DNA from: Sphingobium fluviale
GTDB taxonomy: Bacteria; Pseudomonadota; Alphaproteobacteria; Sphingomonadales; Sphingomonadaceae
Reading direction: 5' to 3'
Assembly: GCF_004122115.1 (NCBI RefSeq)
Contig: NZ_SBKP01000003.1
Span: 186,001-250,000, forward strand
Length of the DNA stretch: 64,000 nt
Shown: positions 8,650 to 17,676 of the stretch, piece after piece
Numbering within the stretch: the stretch's first letter is position 1
Layout: each line of letters opens with the position of its first letter
Notes under the pieces: generated by a model
Seen by the model: the letters and a program-made list of their open reading frames with translations, nothing else
Databases searched by the model: none
Told to the model about the DNA's origin: nothing
Position numbers and translations under genes: made by a program

Positions 8650-9613
8650 TCCCGCGACGCCCGTGCTGTTTGCGGACGCGATGTGGCGATCGGGCAGCAC
8701 CTATCTTGCCAGCCGCTTTGCGCAGTCTGGGCGCTACCTGCTGTTCTACGAGCCATGCCACGAGGGCGTGGGCCGCAAGCCGACGGCGGCGCGGGACCGG
8801 GACCGGAGCCGGACGCGCGATCTGCGCCACCCGGAGCTGGAGGGCGGCTATTTCGGCACCTATGAGCGGCTGGACCCCCTGAGCGGCCAGCCGCTGCGCA
8901 CCCTGCATGCGCCCGATATGGCGGTGCGCAACGTGTATGACGAAGGCTCTGACGCCGCGGTGGATTTCCTATCCGCCTTGGTCCGCGTGGCGCGGGCGGA
9001 GGGGAAGATCGCCTTTTTGGGTTTTTGCCGCTCAGGCACCCAGACCGCGCGGCTTCGCGCGTTACTGGGCGGGCAGGGTTTGCACCTGTGGCGCGATCCG
9101 CGCGCGCAGTTCGCGTCCTATGGCTGGCCGGGCAATGATTATTTCATGGCGGGAACCCTGCTCCAGCTCAGCTTTTCGGGGCGCTATGCGGCGCTGGCGG
9201 CGGCATTGGCGCCAGAGGCTGCGCGCGCGCTCCGCCTTCGCCTAGCGCGGCTGTTGCCGGATCGGCGTACGCGCGACCGCTATCGGCTGGTCCGCCCGGT
9301 CGCGGCGCAGATGACCGCCGAACAGAGCTATGCGCTATTTTATCTCAGCTGGCTGCTCAGCTATCGCTCTGGTGTTGCGGGCCATGCGCTGTCTTTCTCG
9401 CTCACCCAGCTCAGCGAGGATGCCGCGATGCGCCAGCGCGTGACGGATGCGTTCGGCATTTCCTTCCCGGACCTTCGACCCACGCCAGACCGCGTGACCG
9501 AGGGGATAGACTATGACGCGGTGGAGCAGGACGTTTCGCGCAGGCTCGATGCACTGAGTGGCACGCCTTCGAGTGCATCCGAATATCCACCCCGCGCCTT
9601 TAGCGCGGCATAA
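8642..9613 (+). CDS. Sulfotransferase-like protein
   Basis: 323 residues, starting eight bases before the preceding stop. The N-terminus carries a P-loop-like 5'-phosphosulfate site, M-W-R-S-G-S-T-Y-L-A-S-R-F (about 14-26). A later segment, L-W-R-D-P-R-A-Q-F-A-S-Y-G (about 146-158), resembles the 3'-phosphate site (R-x-P with serine downstream). This layout fits PAPS-dependent carbohydrate sulfotransferases, but overall similarity to a named family is weak. The last 103 bases overlap the 3' end of the convergent sulfotransferase gene. If active it would decorate the polysaccharide with sulfate. Confidence 0.6.
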   Translation: MADPATPVLFADAMWRSGSTYLASRFAQSGRYLLFYEPCHEGVGRKPTAARDRDRSRTRDLRHPELEGGYFGTYERLDPLSGQPLRTLHAPDMAVRNVYDEGSDAAVDFLSALVRVARAEGKIAFLGFCRSGTQTARLRALLGGQGLHLWRDPRAQFASYGWPGNDYFMAGTLLQLSFSGRYAALAAALAPEAARALRLRLARLLPDRRTRDRYRLVRPVAAQMTAEQSYALFYLSWLLSYRSGVAGHALSFSLTQLSEDAAMRQRVTDAFGISFPDLRPTPDRVTEGIDYDAVEQDVSRRLDALSGTPSSASEYPPRAFSAA

Positions 9614-10404
9614 AGCAGGAAATCCTCGGCATAGAGGCGCTCCAGCCGTTCCCGCTGCCCGCCGGTCAGCGCGCGCCGCTCTCGCTGGGTGCGGTTGGCA
9701 TGGGGCAGGCCGGGCGCGCCGTGGGCAGCGAGAAATGCGGGCAGGCGTTCGCCCGCTTCCTCCAGCAGCCAAAGATGCCGCACGCGGACGATGCCCGCGC
9801 GGTCCGCAACATACCAGCTCTGCGGGCGGGCGAAGGTATCCACCTTCAGCCAGTTGCCGTTCGCGGCTTCGAGGAAATCGAGGAAATCGTCGATGGTGCG
9901 CACCTGCCGCATCCGCCGCATCGGCCCCGGCTGTATCCGCACGTCGCGCCCGCCGCCGTTCCTCAGGAAATCATAGCCGGAGAGGAAACGCTCGGTCGGT
10001 TCGCGGACTATCGCAAATGTTTCGGCCTGCGCAAGGTGGCGGGGGAAGAACCGCCGGTAGTAGCGCAGGCTGGCATGGCCCGGATCGCTCTTGTAGAGCG
10101 CGCGTTTGACTGATGTGCCGCCATTTTTGGGCACATGGATAAACAATAGCGGCGCGGTGGCGATATCGTGCGCAAGGCGGCGGCGGGCCAGCAGCCGCCA
10201 TAGCCACGCTGGTCCGGGTGCCAAGGCAAGCCGCTCGAAAATATCGGCATATTGATCGACGCCGAACAGGGCAGAGCCTACCCGTTCAATCAGCGGATTA
10301 TACCGTGCCTTGAGTGCGCTGATTGTCCCCATGAGCAGCGCGCCTAAGCCGTTATTATTGCGTTTATGCGAAACGGGCGCGGGGAAAAAAGTCTGCTCTG
10401 CCAT
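9511..10404 (-). CDS. Sulfotransferase family 2 protein
   Basis: Up to 297 residues; an internal ATG at 10332 (MGTISALKARYN) may be the true start because no strong ribosome site precedes either. The PAPS 5'-phosphosulfate loop is L-F-I-H-V-P-K-N-G-G-T-S-V-K-R-A-L (about 87-103), and F-A-I-V-R-E-P-T-E-R-F-L-S-G-Y is the 3'-phosphate site (about 129-143), both classic for the sulfotransfer_2 family. It is the only leftward gene among rightward neighbours and shares its final 103 bases with the opposite gene. Likely substrate is the surface glycan; this is inferred. Confidence 0.8.
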   Translation of the reverse strand: MAEQTFFPAPVSHKRNNNGLGALLMGTISALKARYNPLIERVGSALFGVDQYADIFERLALAPGPAWLWRLLARRRLAHDIATAPLLFIHVPKNGGTSVKRALYKSDPGHASLRYYRRFFPRHLAQAETFAIVREPTERFLSGYDFLRNGGGRDVRIQPGPMRRMRQVRTIDDFLDFLEAANGNWLKVDTFARPQSWYVADRAGIVRVRHLWLLEEAGERLPAFLAAHGAPGLPHANRTQRERRALTGGQRERLERLYAEDFLLYAALKARGGYSDALEGVPLSASSLRETSCSTAS

Positions 10405-10438
10405 TAATCTGCAATCCGATGGTCATATCGCTGCTCGG

Positions 10439-11674
10439 ATGGCACCGGCAACCGCGACTCTGGCACCGATCTGCGTCCATAATCCCAGCCGATCGGGCGA
10501 GGTGGATGCGCTGCGTTGTTTTGCGATGCTCGGCGTGATCGCGCAGCATTGCCACATCCTGCCGATGGGGTGGATCGGCGTCTGGCTGTTTTACGTGATT
10601 TCGGGCTATGTGGTGACGCTCTCTGTCTTGGGCAGCAGCACATCGGAGCAAAGCGGGCTGGCCGGCTTTGCCAGCTTCATGCGTCGCCGTGCGGTGCGTA
10701 TCCTGCCGGTCTATTATGGCTATTGCCTCGTCGGCCTGATCGTCGCGGCGTTCGTGGGTGCGCGTCAGGACTGGTTCAGCCTCGCCAGCCTCGCACTGTT
10801 TTTCAACAATATCGCGTTGATCGGCGGAGATGGCCGCATAGCGGGCTGGCCGAGCGGGCATTTATGGACGCTCTCGGTCGAGATGCAGTTCTATCTGCTG
10901 TATGGGCTGGCGCTGTGCCTGTTGCCACGGCGAACGACACGCGCATTGCTGATCGCGCTGCTCGTGCTATGCCCAATCGGGCGCTTTATGATGGCAGAGA
11001 CGCTTTCTGGCCACAACTGGCCGCCGCTTGATGCTGCCTTCGCCGTCTATGCCGCGCCGCTGCTGCATTTCGACAGCTTTGCCTTTGGCGGCCTGCTCGC
11101 CTTCACGCGGCTGGAGGGCAAGGGGCGGCTGGAGCGGATCGCGCGGCCACTGTTCCTGTGCGGCATGAGCGCGCTGGCGCTATATATGGCGGCCTATTTC
11201 GCCGTGAACCATGCCGTGCGCGGAGAACGCGGGCTGGACATCGCCCGCAACGTCATTTCCGGCATCCTGATCGGCGAGCATCGGGAAACCTTCCTCTACA
11301 CCGCGGTGGCGCTGGCGATGGCCGGGGTGGTCGCGCTGGCGGCGAGCGGCGATAGGCTGGTGTCGCCGCTGCTGAGCCTTGCCCCGCTGCAATGGATCGG
11401 CCGGATCAGCTATGGCGGCTATGTCTATCACGCGCTGGCGCTGAAGGCCGTGGCAATGGTGCTGGCGGCGTTCGGTCTGGCCGTGCGCGACGGCAGCACC
11501 GCCACGCATATCCTCTTGTTTCTGTTGGGAAGCGCGTTGGCCATCTGTCTCGCCTGGCTCTCGTTCCGGTGGTTTGAAAGGCCGATTGCCCGGTTGTCCA
11601 TGCGGCATCCAAACACAAATCCAAACACAAAGGCGCAAGGCCGCCTGCACAGGCAAGGTGTGGCGGCGTTATGA
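10439..11674 (+). CDS. OafA-type O-acyltransferase
   Basis: 411 residues from the ATG before A-P-A-T-A-T. A further in-frame ATG at 10310 would overlap the divergent sulfotransferase, so it is less likely. The family signature is clear: G-E-V-D-A-L-R-C-F-A-M-L-G-V-I-A-Q-H (catalytic-site histidine near 37), G-W-I-G-V-W-L-F-Y-V-I-S-G-Y, then R-R-R-A-V-R-I-L-P-V-Y-Y. S-G-H-L-W-T-L-S-V-E-M-Q-F-Y at about 140 is the second signature. About ten membrane helices follow, ending in a W-F-E-R-P-I motif. It should acetylate a sugar of the polysaccharide. The stop overlaps the next start as ATGA. Confidence 0.88.
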   Translation: MAPATATLAPICVHNPSRSGEVDALRCFAMLGVIAQHCHILPMGWIGVWLFYVISGYVVTLSVLGSSTSEQSGLAGFASFMRRRAVRILPVYYGYCLVGLIVAAFVGARQDWFSLASLALFFNNIALIGGDGRIAGWPSGHLWTLSVEMQFYLLYGLALCLLPRRTTRALLIALLVLCPIGRFMMAETLSGHNWPPLDAAFAVYAAPLLHFDSFAFGGLLAFTRLEGKGRLERIARPLFLCGMSALALYMAAYFAVNHAVRGERGLDIARNVISGILIGEHRETFLYTAVALAMAGVVALAASGDRLVSPLLSLAPLQWIGRISYGGYVYHALALKAVAMVLAAFGLAVRDGSTATHILLFLLGSALAICLAWLSFRWFERPIARLSMRHPNTNPNTKAQGRLHRQGVAAL

Positions 11675-12876
11675 ACGAAATCAACAAACTTGGCGATGGC
11701 GCGATCAGGGCCTTGAGCGACACCGAGACGCGACTGATCGCGATCCCGCCGGAGCTGGAGATGCCGCCTCTGCGCTCGGCGGCGCGGCAGGCGGTGGATG
11801 TCGATTTCTCGCTCGCGATCCACAACCGCACCGGCAAATATTTCATCGGCGAGGAGCTGCTCTCGTTCGCGGACCTTCCGCTGGGCAAGACCTATTACTG
11901 GTGGCAGGCGGCAGAGCGCCCACTGGAGGGCTTTTATGGCCGGGTGATGGGCCGCCTCCAGCACTGGCAGATCCTCGGCAAGACGGTGGGCGGCCCGCTG
12001 GGCTGGCTGCCGCGCAGGATGCCAAAGCGGCCCTTGCTGCATCTCGATCCATTCACGGTGCCGACGACGGTGCTGCGGCCCATTGACGCGGTGCTGATCC
12101 ATGACCTTGGCCCGCTCACCCACCCTTCGTTGTTCCCGCAGGATGTCTGCGCGATCTATCGGCATATCTATGACGAGATCGCGCGGGTCGGCCCGCATCT
12201 CGTGTTTGTGAGCCACACCAGCCGCAAGGAGTTTGAGGCGCTGTATCCCGGCTCCAATCCGCACAGCAGCCGCATCATCCATCCGCCGATCCGCCCCGGC
12301 ATCGGCGTGGGCGAGGCGACGGCGGTGGAAGGGGTTGAGCCGCCCTTCCTCCTGACTGTCGGCAGCGTGGGCAGCCGCAAGAATCAGGCGCGCTCCATCG
12401 CCGCCTATGCGCGCAGCGGCCTTGCTGAGCGGGGTGTGCGTTATGTCATCTGCGGCGGGCGGGAACCGGGCTATGAAGAGGTGGAAGAGATTGCGAAGCG
12501 CACGCCGGGTGTTCATCTGCTCTCCTATGTCTCGGACGCGGAACTGCGCTGGCTTTATACACAGGCGAGCGGTTTTGTGTTGATGAGCCTGCTGGAAGGC
12601 TTTGGCATGCCAGTGGGCGAGGCGGTGCGGCACAGGCTCATCCCGCTGGTCAGCCGTGGCGGGGTGCTGCGCGAGGTGGCGGGCGAGGGCGCGCTGGAGG
12701 CCGACCCGGATGACATTATGGAGATCGCCGCGCGCATGGCGGCGCTGGTCGATATGCAGGCCGATGAACGGCGCGAGCGGCTGGCCAAGCTGGAAGTGAC
12801 GATAGAGCGGTTCGACATTGCCCATTTCCACAAGGGCTGGAAGGGGCTGTTCCTCGATATGCTGAGCGCGCGCTGA
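11671..12876 (+). CDS. Glycosyltransferase family 4
   Basis: 401 residues, GT-B organisation. The linker region holds F-V-S-H-T-S-R-K-E-F and I-I-H-P-P-I-R-P-G-I. The donor-site half begins with L-L-T-V-G-S-V-G-S-R-K-N (about 227-238) and has the E-x7-E pattern M-S-L-L-E-G-F-G-M-P-V-G-E-A (about 305-318). It resembles mannosyltransferase-like enzymes found in capsule and O-antigen clusters, but the sugar cannot be named. The start overlaps the acyltransferase stop, and the following glycosidase gene begins three bases after its stop, so all three are probably one transcript. Confidence 0.85.
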   Translation: MNEINKLGDGAIRALSDTETRLIAIPPELEMPPLRSAARQAVDVDFSLAIHNRTGKYFIGEELLSFADLPLGKTYYWWQAAERPLEGFYGRVMGRLQHWQILGKTVGGPLGWLPRRMPKRPLLHLDPFTVPTTVLRPIDAVLIHDLGPLTHPSLFPQDVCAIYRHIYDEIARVGPHLVFVSHTSRKEFEALYPGSNPHSSRIIHPPIRPGIGVGEATAVEGVEPPFLLTVGSVGSRKNQARSIAAYARSGLAERGVRYVICGGREPGYEEVEEIAKRTPGVHLLSYVSDAELRWLYTQASGFVLMSLLEGFGMPVGEAVRHRLIPLVSRGGVLREVAGEGALEADPDDIMEIAARMAALVDMQADERRERLAKLEVTIERFDIAHFHKGWKGLFLDMLSAR

Positions 12877-12879
12877 GAG

Positions 12880-14550
12880 ATGAAGCGCCGCGTCGGTCTG
12901 CTTTTCTCCGTTCTGCTGCTCTGCCAGCCAGCGTCAGGCGCGATGCGGCTGGGCGTCAACACCCATTTCGATCAGGGCTGGCCGCTGGTATCCTTTGATG
13001 ACGTGACGACGGCGCGGGCGCACGGCATCCGCGATACGATAAGCTGGGGCAAGGTGGAGCGCACGCCGGGCGTGTATGATTTCACAGGCGCGAACAGTGG
13101 CTATGTGGATCACGCCTGCGCAGCCGGTATGCCGGTGCTGCTTACGCTCACGCCGCGCAACAAGGCCTATGACAGAGGCGAGACGGTGTATTCTCCGGAA
13201 GCGCGGCGGGCGTTTGCCGCCTTTGCGGAGGCGGTGGCCGCGCGTTTCCCGTGCGTCACCGCGCTGGAGATCGGCAACGAGATCAACGGCCATGCCCTGA
13301 AAGGCCGGATGACGGCGCGGATGCCGCAGTCTTATATCGAGATTGTGCGGGCGGTGCATGATGCGGTGAAGCCGAGGCACCCGCGCATCCGCCTGCTCTC
13401 CGGCTCCAGCCTGTCGGTGGCGACCGGCTTTTTCGACCGCCTGTTCGGTGCGGGGCTGTTGCCGCTGGTCGATGGTGTAGTCGTGCATCCCTATCTGACA
13501 GTGCCTGAGCAACTTCCCGCCCAGCTCGCCCGGCTTCGGCTGGCTATGGCGCGGCATGGGGGCACCAAACCCCTCTGGGCGAGCGAGTTCGGCTATTATT
13601 ACCCCACACCGGAAGCCGCGCCGCCCCATGCGCTCAAGCTCGTCACCCTGCTCTCCGCCGCCGGGGTGGAGGAAGCGCACTGGTATGCCCTGCGTGACGA
13701 ACCTTATTACCCCAATATGGGCCTGTTCAAGGGGCGCACCCCCAAGCCCGCGCTCGATATGTTCCGCGCGGTTCAGATGCGGCTCCTGCCCGCCGGTGAT
13801 GCGTCCCGCATCGATGTGGGTGATCCACTCAGCTTCGTCTATCGCTTTGGCAGCGGGCCTTATGTGGTCTGGGGCGCGGGGCGGGCGATTCGGTGGACCG
13901 GGGCAGCGCAGGCGTGGGACGCACAAGGGCAAGCCATTTCCCCGCCGACACAGCTTGGCGATGATCCGGTGATTGTCGACGCGCCCGGCGGATTCACACT
14001 CGGTACGGGGCATATCATTGCGGACACGCTCACCGATTTCGCCGGAGCTGGCTGGTCCTATCATGTGAAGCGCGGCAAGGCGATGACAGAGAAGCCGCTC
14101 AGTTGGGTGGACTGGAACTGGACATCCTATATCGGCGGGCGCGGCATACAGCATATCCGCGTAACCGGCGCGGTGGTGACGACATCCCGCCCCGCAAAAG
14201 GCAATGCCCCAGAGCTGATCGAGCGATATCAGGCGCCTGCCAACCAGCCGGTGTTCCTCTCCGCCTGTTTCGATGCCAAGCCCGCGCGTCAGCAATCGGT
14301 GCGCATAGTCGCGCAGGGCAAAGTGCTGTTCAGTGGGCAGATCAATGGGCAGACGAGCACGCCCCAGATTCCCTTGGGGGTTGCGGGAGGAGGAACGGTG
14401 GATATCATCTATACCACCGCGCAGGTCGGCGGAGGCGCGCAGCCGATACGACGCCGCATCCGGATCCTGAGTGCCGCGGATAATGCCCCTGCACAGTGCG
14501 CACCATCCGGGCTGGATGGCGGCGGAGGGGTGCCTCAGCCCGGCGCCTGA
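12880..14550 (+). CDS. Exported clan GH-A glycosidase (GH39/PslG-like)
   Basis: 556 residues with an N-terminal signal peptide (M-K-R-R-V-G-L-L-F-S-V-L-L-L, cut near A-S-G-A). The first 330 residues are a TIM-barrel of clan GH-A: the acid/base lies in A-L-E-I-G-N-E-I-N-G (E near 134) and the nucleophile in L-W-A-S-E-F-G-Y (E near 235). About 200 C-terminal residues form beta-rich modules without a recognised name. PslG of Pseudomonas is a periplasmic GH39 enzyme in an exopolysaccharide operon and is the closest functional analogue; it may trim stalled polymer or control chain release. The 3' end overlaps the convergent flippase gene by 16 bases. Confidence 0.75.
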   Translation: MKRRVGLLFSVLLLCQPASGAMRLGVNTHFDQGWPLVSFDDVTTARAHGIRDTISWGKVERTPGVYDFTGANSGYVDHACAAGMPVLLTLTPRNKAYDRGETVYSPEARRAFAAFAEAVAARFPCVTALEIGNEINGHALKGRMTARMPQSYIEIVRAVHDAVKPRHPRIRLLSGSSLSVATGFFDRLFGAGLLPLVDGVVVHPYLTVPEQLPAQLARLRLAMARHGGTKPLWASEFGYYYPTPEAAPPHALKLVTLLSAAGVEEAHWYALRDEPYYPNMGLFKGRTPKPALDMFRAVQMRLLPAGDASRIDVGDPLSFVYRFGSGPYVVWGAGRAIRWTGAAQAWDAQGQAISPPTQLGDDPVIVDAPGGFTLGTGHIIADTLTDFAGAGWSYHVKRGKAMTEKPLSWVDWNWTSYIGGRGIQHIRVTGAVVTTSRPAKGNAPELIERYQAPANQPVFLSACFDAKPARQQSVRIVAQGKVLFSGQINGQTSTPQIPLGVAGGGTVDIIYTTAQVGGGAQPIRRRIRILSAADNAPAQCAPSGLDGGGGVPQPGA

Positions 14551-16010
14551 TTGGCGGTTTTCGCCCTCAGGCGCATGATCTGTCTTAAGATCGGCGCATG
14601 ATCCGGCCATAGCCCGATCCGCGCGATCAGCCCAAGCGCCCCGGCATAGCTCGCGCCGCCAACGCCGATCAGCACCAGCAGCCGCACCGGCCCGGCCAGA
14701 GCGTCAAGCGGCAACGCGGCGCGCGCCGCCATAATCCCCAGCGCCATCGCCGCCGTCGCCAGCCACGGCACCGCCATAGAGCGCATCAGCGTGCCCACGG
14801 CCAGGCCCATATGCCGCCGCATATCCAGCATGTTCAGCGCGCCGATGATCGTGCCGCGCGCCACATGCGCCCACGCAATCGCCACCAGCGAATAGTGCGC
14901 CGCCACCAGTGTCAGCCCCGCACCGAGCGCCAGTTGCACCGCGCCCTGCCGCATCACCATGCGGCTCTGGCCCAGCGCGATCATCGCGGGCGCGAAATAA
15001 TAGTTGATCGGGGCGACGAGCGCGAGCAGGCCGATGATCTCGACAAAGGGCACCGCGCCCAGCCACTGTTTGCCGAAGATGAACGGGATCGCCTCCTCCG
15101 CCACCAGGGTCAGGCCGATCAGCGCCGGGCACATCAGCAGCGCGCTCGCCTGCGTGAGGCGCAGGTAGGACCGGCGCATCGCTGGCGGCTCTTGCGCGGT
15201 GGTGGATAGCTCCGCATTGGCGACGCTGACCAACGGCATCACCACCAGTTGCCCGATGAACTCGTTGACGCGAAAGGCGACGCGCATCAGGCCCAGCATC
15301 ACCGGCCCCATGAAGAAGCCGACGAACAGGTCGATCGTGCGTGGCACCGCGATGGGCATCAGCGTGCCCGCCATCACGCTCGCGCCTTCCTTTGCCAGCG
15401 CGCCAGACCAGCCCATGCGGCGGCTAAGGCTCGGCCTCCAGTCCACCGCTGTCCAGATCCACAGGCCGGATACGCACGCCTGCACCAGCCTTTGCACCGC
15501 CAGCGTGAGCGCGCCATACCCCATATTCGCCATCGCAATCGCCACGCCCGCGCCGATCAGCGTCGCCACCGTGCTGCGATAGGCCAGCAGCTTGAACCGG
15601 AACTGGCTGCGCAGCACCGCTTCGGCGGTAGAGCCTGTGGCGGTAAAGAGGAACACCGGCGCGCAGAGATAGATCATCGTCTCCAGCTCTGGCGAAGCGA
15701 AATAGGCACCCGCAGGCCGCGCCACCGCCACAAACACCGCGCAGCACACCAGCGCGATAGCGAGCGAGAGCCGGAGCGACTGGTTGCGCGCGGCGTCGGT
15801 GCGGTATCGCTCTTGCTGAAGCAGCTCCACCTGCCCCCAGCGGGCGATGCGGGTGCCGAGATCCAGCCCGATGGAGACGGTCGCCATCAAGCCGAAATCG
15901 CGCGGGGAAAGGATATGCGCGAGATAGACCAGCAGGAAGAACACGACCACATATTGCCCGCTGTTGCCCGCTATGGCCCAGGCCGAGGAGGAGAGCAGGC
16001 GGCGGCTCAC
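14535..16010 (-). CDS. Wzx-type oligosaccharide flippase
   Basis: 491 residues with about 12-14 hydrophobic helices. The opening S-S-S-A-W-A-I-A-G-N-S-G-Q-Y-V-V-V-F and L-A-H-I-L-S-P-R-D-F-G-L-M-A are typical of the WzxC/TuaB branch of the MOP superfamily. Such proteins move undecaprenyl-linked repeat units from the cytoplasmic to the periplasmic face for Wzy polymerisation. The start codon overlaps the stop of the upstream sulfotransferase (ATGA), so the two form a short leftward operon. Two other flippase-like genes lie in the window at 49223 and 59460, so which one handles the main repeat unit is open. Confidence 0.85.
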   Translation of the reverse strand: MSRRLLSSSAWAIAGNSGQYVVVFFLLVYLAHILSPRDFGLMATVSIGLDLGTRIARWGQVELLQQERYRTDAARNQSLRLSLAIALVCCAVFVAVARPAGAYFASPELETMIYLCAPVFLFTATGSTAEAVLRSQFRFKLLAYRSTVATLIGAGVAIAMANMGYGALTLAVQRLVQACVSGLWIWTAVDWRPSLSRRMGWSGALAKEGASVMAGTLMPIAVPRTIDLFVGFFMGPVMLGLMRVAFRVNEFIGQLVVMPLVSVANAELSTTAQEPPAMRRSYLRLTQASALLMCPALIGLTLVAEEAIPFIFGKQWLGAVPFVEIIGLLALVAPINYYFAPAMIALGQSRMVMRQGAVQLALGAGLTLVAAHYSLVAIAWAHVARGTIIGALNMLDMRRHMGLAVGTLMRSMAVPWLATAAMALGIMAARAALPLDALAGPVRLLVLIGVGGASYAGALGLIARIGLWPDHAPILRQIMRLRAKTANQAPG

Positions 16011-16702
16011 CGAAAGCGGTATCCCAGCCGGGCGATGTCGGCGCGATACAGCCTGCCGACGATGGCGACCATCTCCTCGTCATAGAGCGAGCGGAAGTCC
16101 GCCTTGTTGACCTTGCGCAGATGCGGCGTTTGCGCGGGCGGAGCGATGCCCAGCCGCGCGCACAGGGTGGCCATCGCCGCGCCTATCTCCTCGAAGCGAT
16201 AGAGGTCATGGACCAGCTCCGCGCGCTCCTCGCCCAGCCAGAAGCTCTGCGGCCAGAAGAAGCGCTCCGCCATCACGCGGGCGCGGAACAGCGGATCACG
16301 CCCCACGCGGCGGGTGAAGGCCGCAAAGTCCTGATCGCCGATGTGCCGCTGCGCCCAATCCTGCTGCATCGGCCAGTCCGTGCCGCTCTTCATGAAATGA
16401 AACGAGGAGGCAAACCTGTCCCACGGGTTGCGCACAAAGGCGAAACGGCGGGCGCGCGCGAAAAATTCGGGATAGGCATCGCGATAGACCTGCGCGGGCG
16501 CGTGGGTGTCAAACACTGAATCCGCGCCCAGTGCCGCCAGCACGCTGGTGCCCGCCGTCTTGGGGATATGAACGAAAAGCGCATCATGCCGCTCGTTCCA
16601 CGGCGTGAGGACAGAGCGCCTGCGCAAAGTCTGACGCCACCACGCCAGATGATAAGGGTGAGACAGGCCGAGCAGCTGGAGCGGGAGCTTGGGAACCGGC
16701 AT
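16007..16702 (-). CDS. Sulfotransferase family 2 protein
   Basis: 231 residues from MPVPKLPLQL; a longer in-frame extension upstream overlaps the divergent gene and is unlikely. The PAPS loop is L-F-V-H-I-P-K-T-A-G-T-S-V-L-A-A-L (about 42-58). The 3'-phosphate site is F-A-F-V-R-N-P-W-D-R-F-A-S-S-F (about 87-101). The size and motifs fit the short bacterial sulfotransfer_2 proteins of polysaccharide clusters. It is translationally coupled to the flippase, suggesting that modification happens on the lipid-linked unit before or around flipping (inference). Confidence 0.82.
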   Translation of the reverse strand: MPVPKLPLQLLGLSHPYHLAWWRQTLRRRSVLTPWNERHDALFVHIPKTAGTSVLAALGADSVFDTHAPAQVYRDAYPEFFARARRFAFVRNPWDRFASSFHFMKSGTDWPMQQDWAQRHIGDQDFAAFTRRVGRDPLFRARVMAERFFWPQSFWLGEERAELVHDLYRFEEIGAAMATLCARLGIAPPAQTPHLRKVNKADFRSLYDEEMVAIVGRLYRADIARLGYRFR

Positions 16703-16794
16703 CAGGGGGTGGGCCTCATTCTTGCGCGCACTGTCATCGAATTTTCGCCATAAGCGGGCAGGGGCTTGGTTTTGGCAAGGGGTGACAGGCGGGC

Positions 16795-17676
16795 ATGACG
16801 CAACCACGCGCACTGCTGATTTCGCGGATCGGGCCGCGCAGCCTGCATACGCACTGGCTGGCGGAACCGCACGCGCCGCGCGGCTTTGATGTCCTGCTTT
16901 CGGCCTATGACCCGGCTGTAACAGTGCCGGCGGGAGAGGGGATATTCTTCGAGCATCGCTCCGGCTCCAAGGTCGCGGGCTATGGCGCGCTGTTGCGAGA
17001 GCATAGGGCGCTGCTCGCGCAATATGACTATGTCGCGCTGTTCGATGATGATCTGCTGATCGACAGCGCCGACCTTGCCCGCCTGTTCGCCATCGTGCGC
17101 GAGCACAAGCTCAAGATCGCGCAGCCCGCGCTCACGCCGCAGAGCTATTTCACCTATGCCGCGCTGTTGCGCCACCCCGGCTTTGTGCTGCGGCATATGA
17201 GCTATATCGAGATGATGTGCCCCATCTTCCGGGTGGATATTCTCGATAGCCTGATCCCTCTGTTCGAGCTGGGGCACGAGAGCGGGATAGACATCATCTG
17301 GAGCAATCTGGTGTGGGAGCATCCCCACGATCTGGCGGTGATAGACGCCGTGCCGGTGGTGCATACGCAGCGGGTGGGCGGGCGCAAGGCGGACAACGGC
17401 TTTGTCGATGGCAGGCGCTATGAGGATGACATCGCGGCGATTCTCGCCCGCTTCGGCGCACAGTGGCTGCCCTGCCTGCCTTATGGCGGTATCAGGGCGG
17501 ATGGCCGGGCGGTGGAGGGGCGCAGCGCGATGATGCGCGCGGCGCTGGGGCTGGCCCGCGCCGTTCCGCTGCAACGCCCGATGAAGATGCGCGCGCGCAA
17601 CCTTGCGGTGTACTGGAAGCATATGCTTACCGCCCGCGCCCGCAATATCGCGCTCGATTGGCCGGACGCGTCATAG
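16795..17676 (+). CDS. DUF707 family putative glycosyltransferase
   Basis: 293 residues. Landmarks of DUF707 appear in order: Y-D-Y-V-A-L-F-D-D-D-L-L-I-D (about 77-90, a DxD-like site), L-F-A-I-V-R-E-H-K-L-K-I-A-Q-P-A-L, the I-E-M-M-C-P-I-F segment, and E-S-G-I-D-I-I-W-S-N-L-V. The family occurs in plants and bacteria and is thought to be a GT-A glycosyltransferase, but no reaction is established. It is transcribed alone, divergent from the sulfotransferase gene and convergent with the GT2 gene, overlapping it by six bases. Confidence 0.75.
   Translation: MTQPRALLISRIGPRSLHTHWLAEPHAPRGFDVLLSAYDPAVTVPAGEGIFFEHRSGSKVAGYGALLREHRALLAQYDYVALFDDDLLIDSADLARLFAIVREHKLKIAQPALTPQSYFTYAALLRHPGFVLRHMSYIEMMCPIFRVDILDSLIPLFELGHESGIDIIWSNLVWEHPHDLAVIDAVPVVHTQRVGGRKADNGFVDGRRYEDDIAAILARFGAQWLPCLPYGGIRADGRAVEGRSAMMRAALGLARAVPLQRPMKMRARNLAVYWKHMLTARARNIALDWPDAS

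Noticed and set aside
12934-14610. A 558-codon leftward frame opposite the glycosidase gene
   Set aside because: The glycosidase has a signal peptide and catalytic motifs, while the antisense frame shows none.
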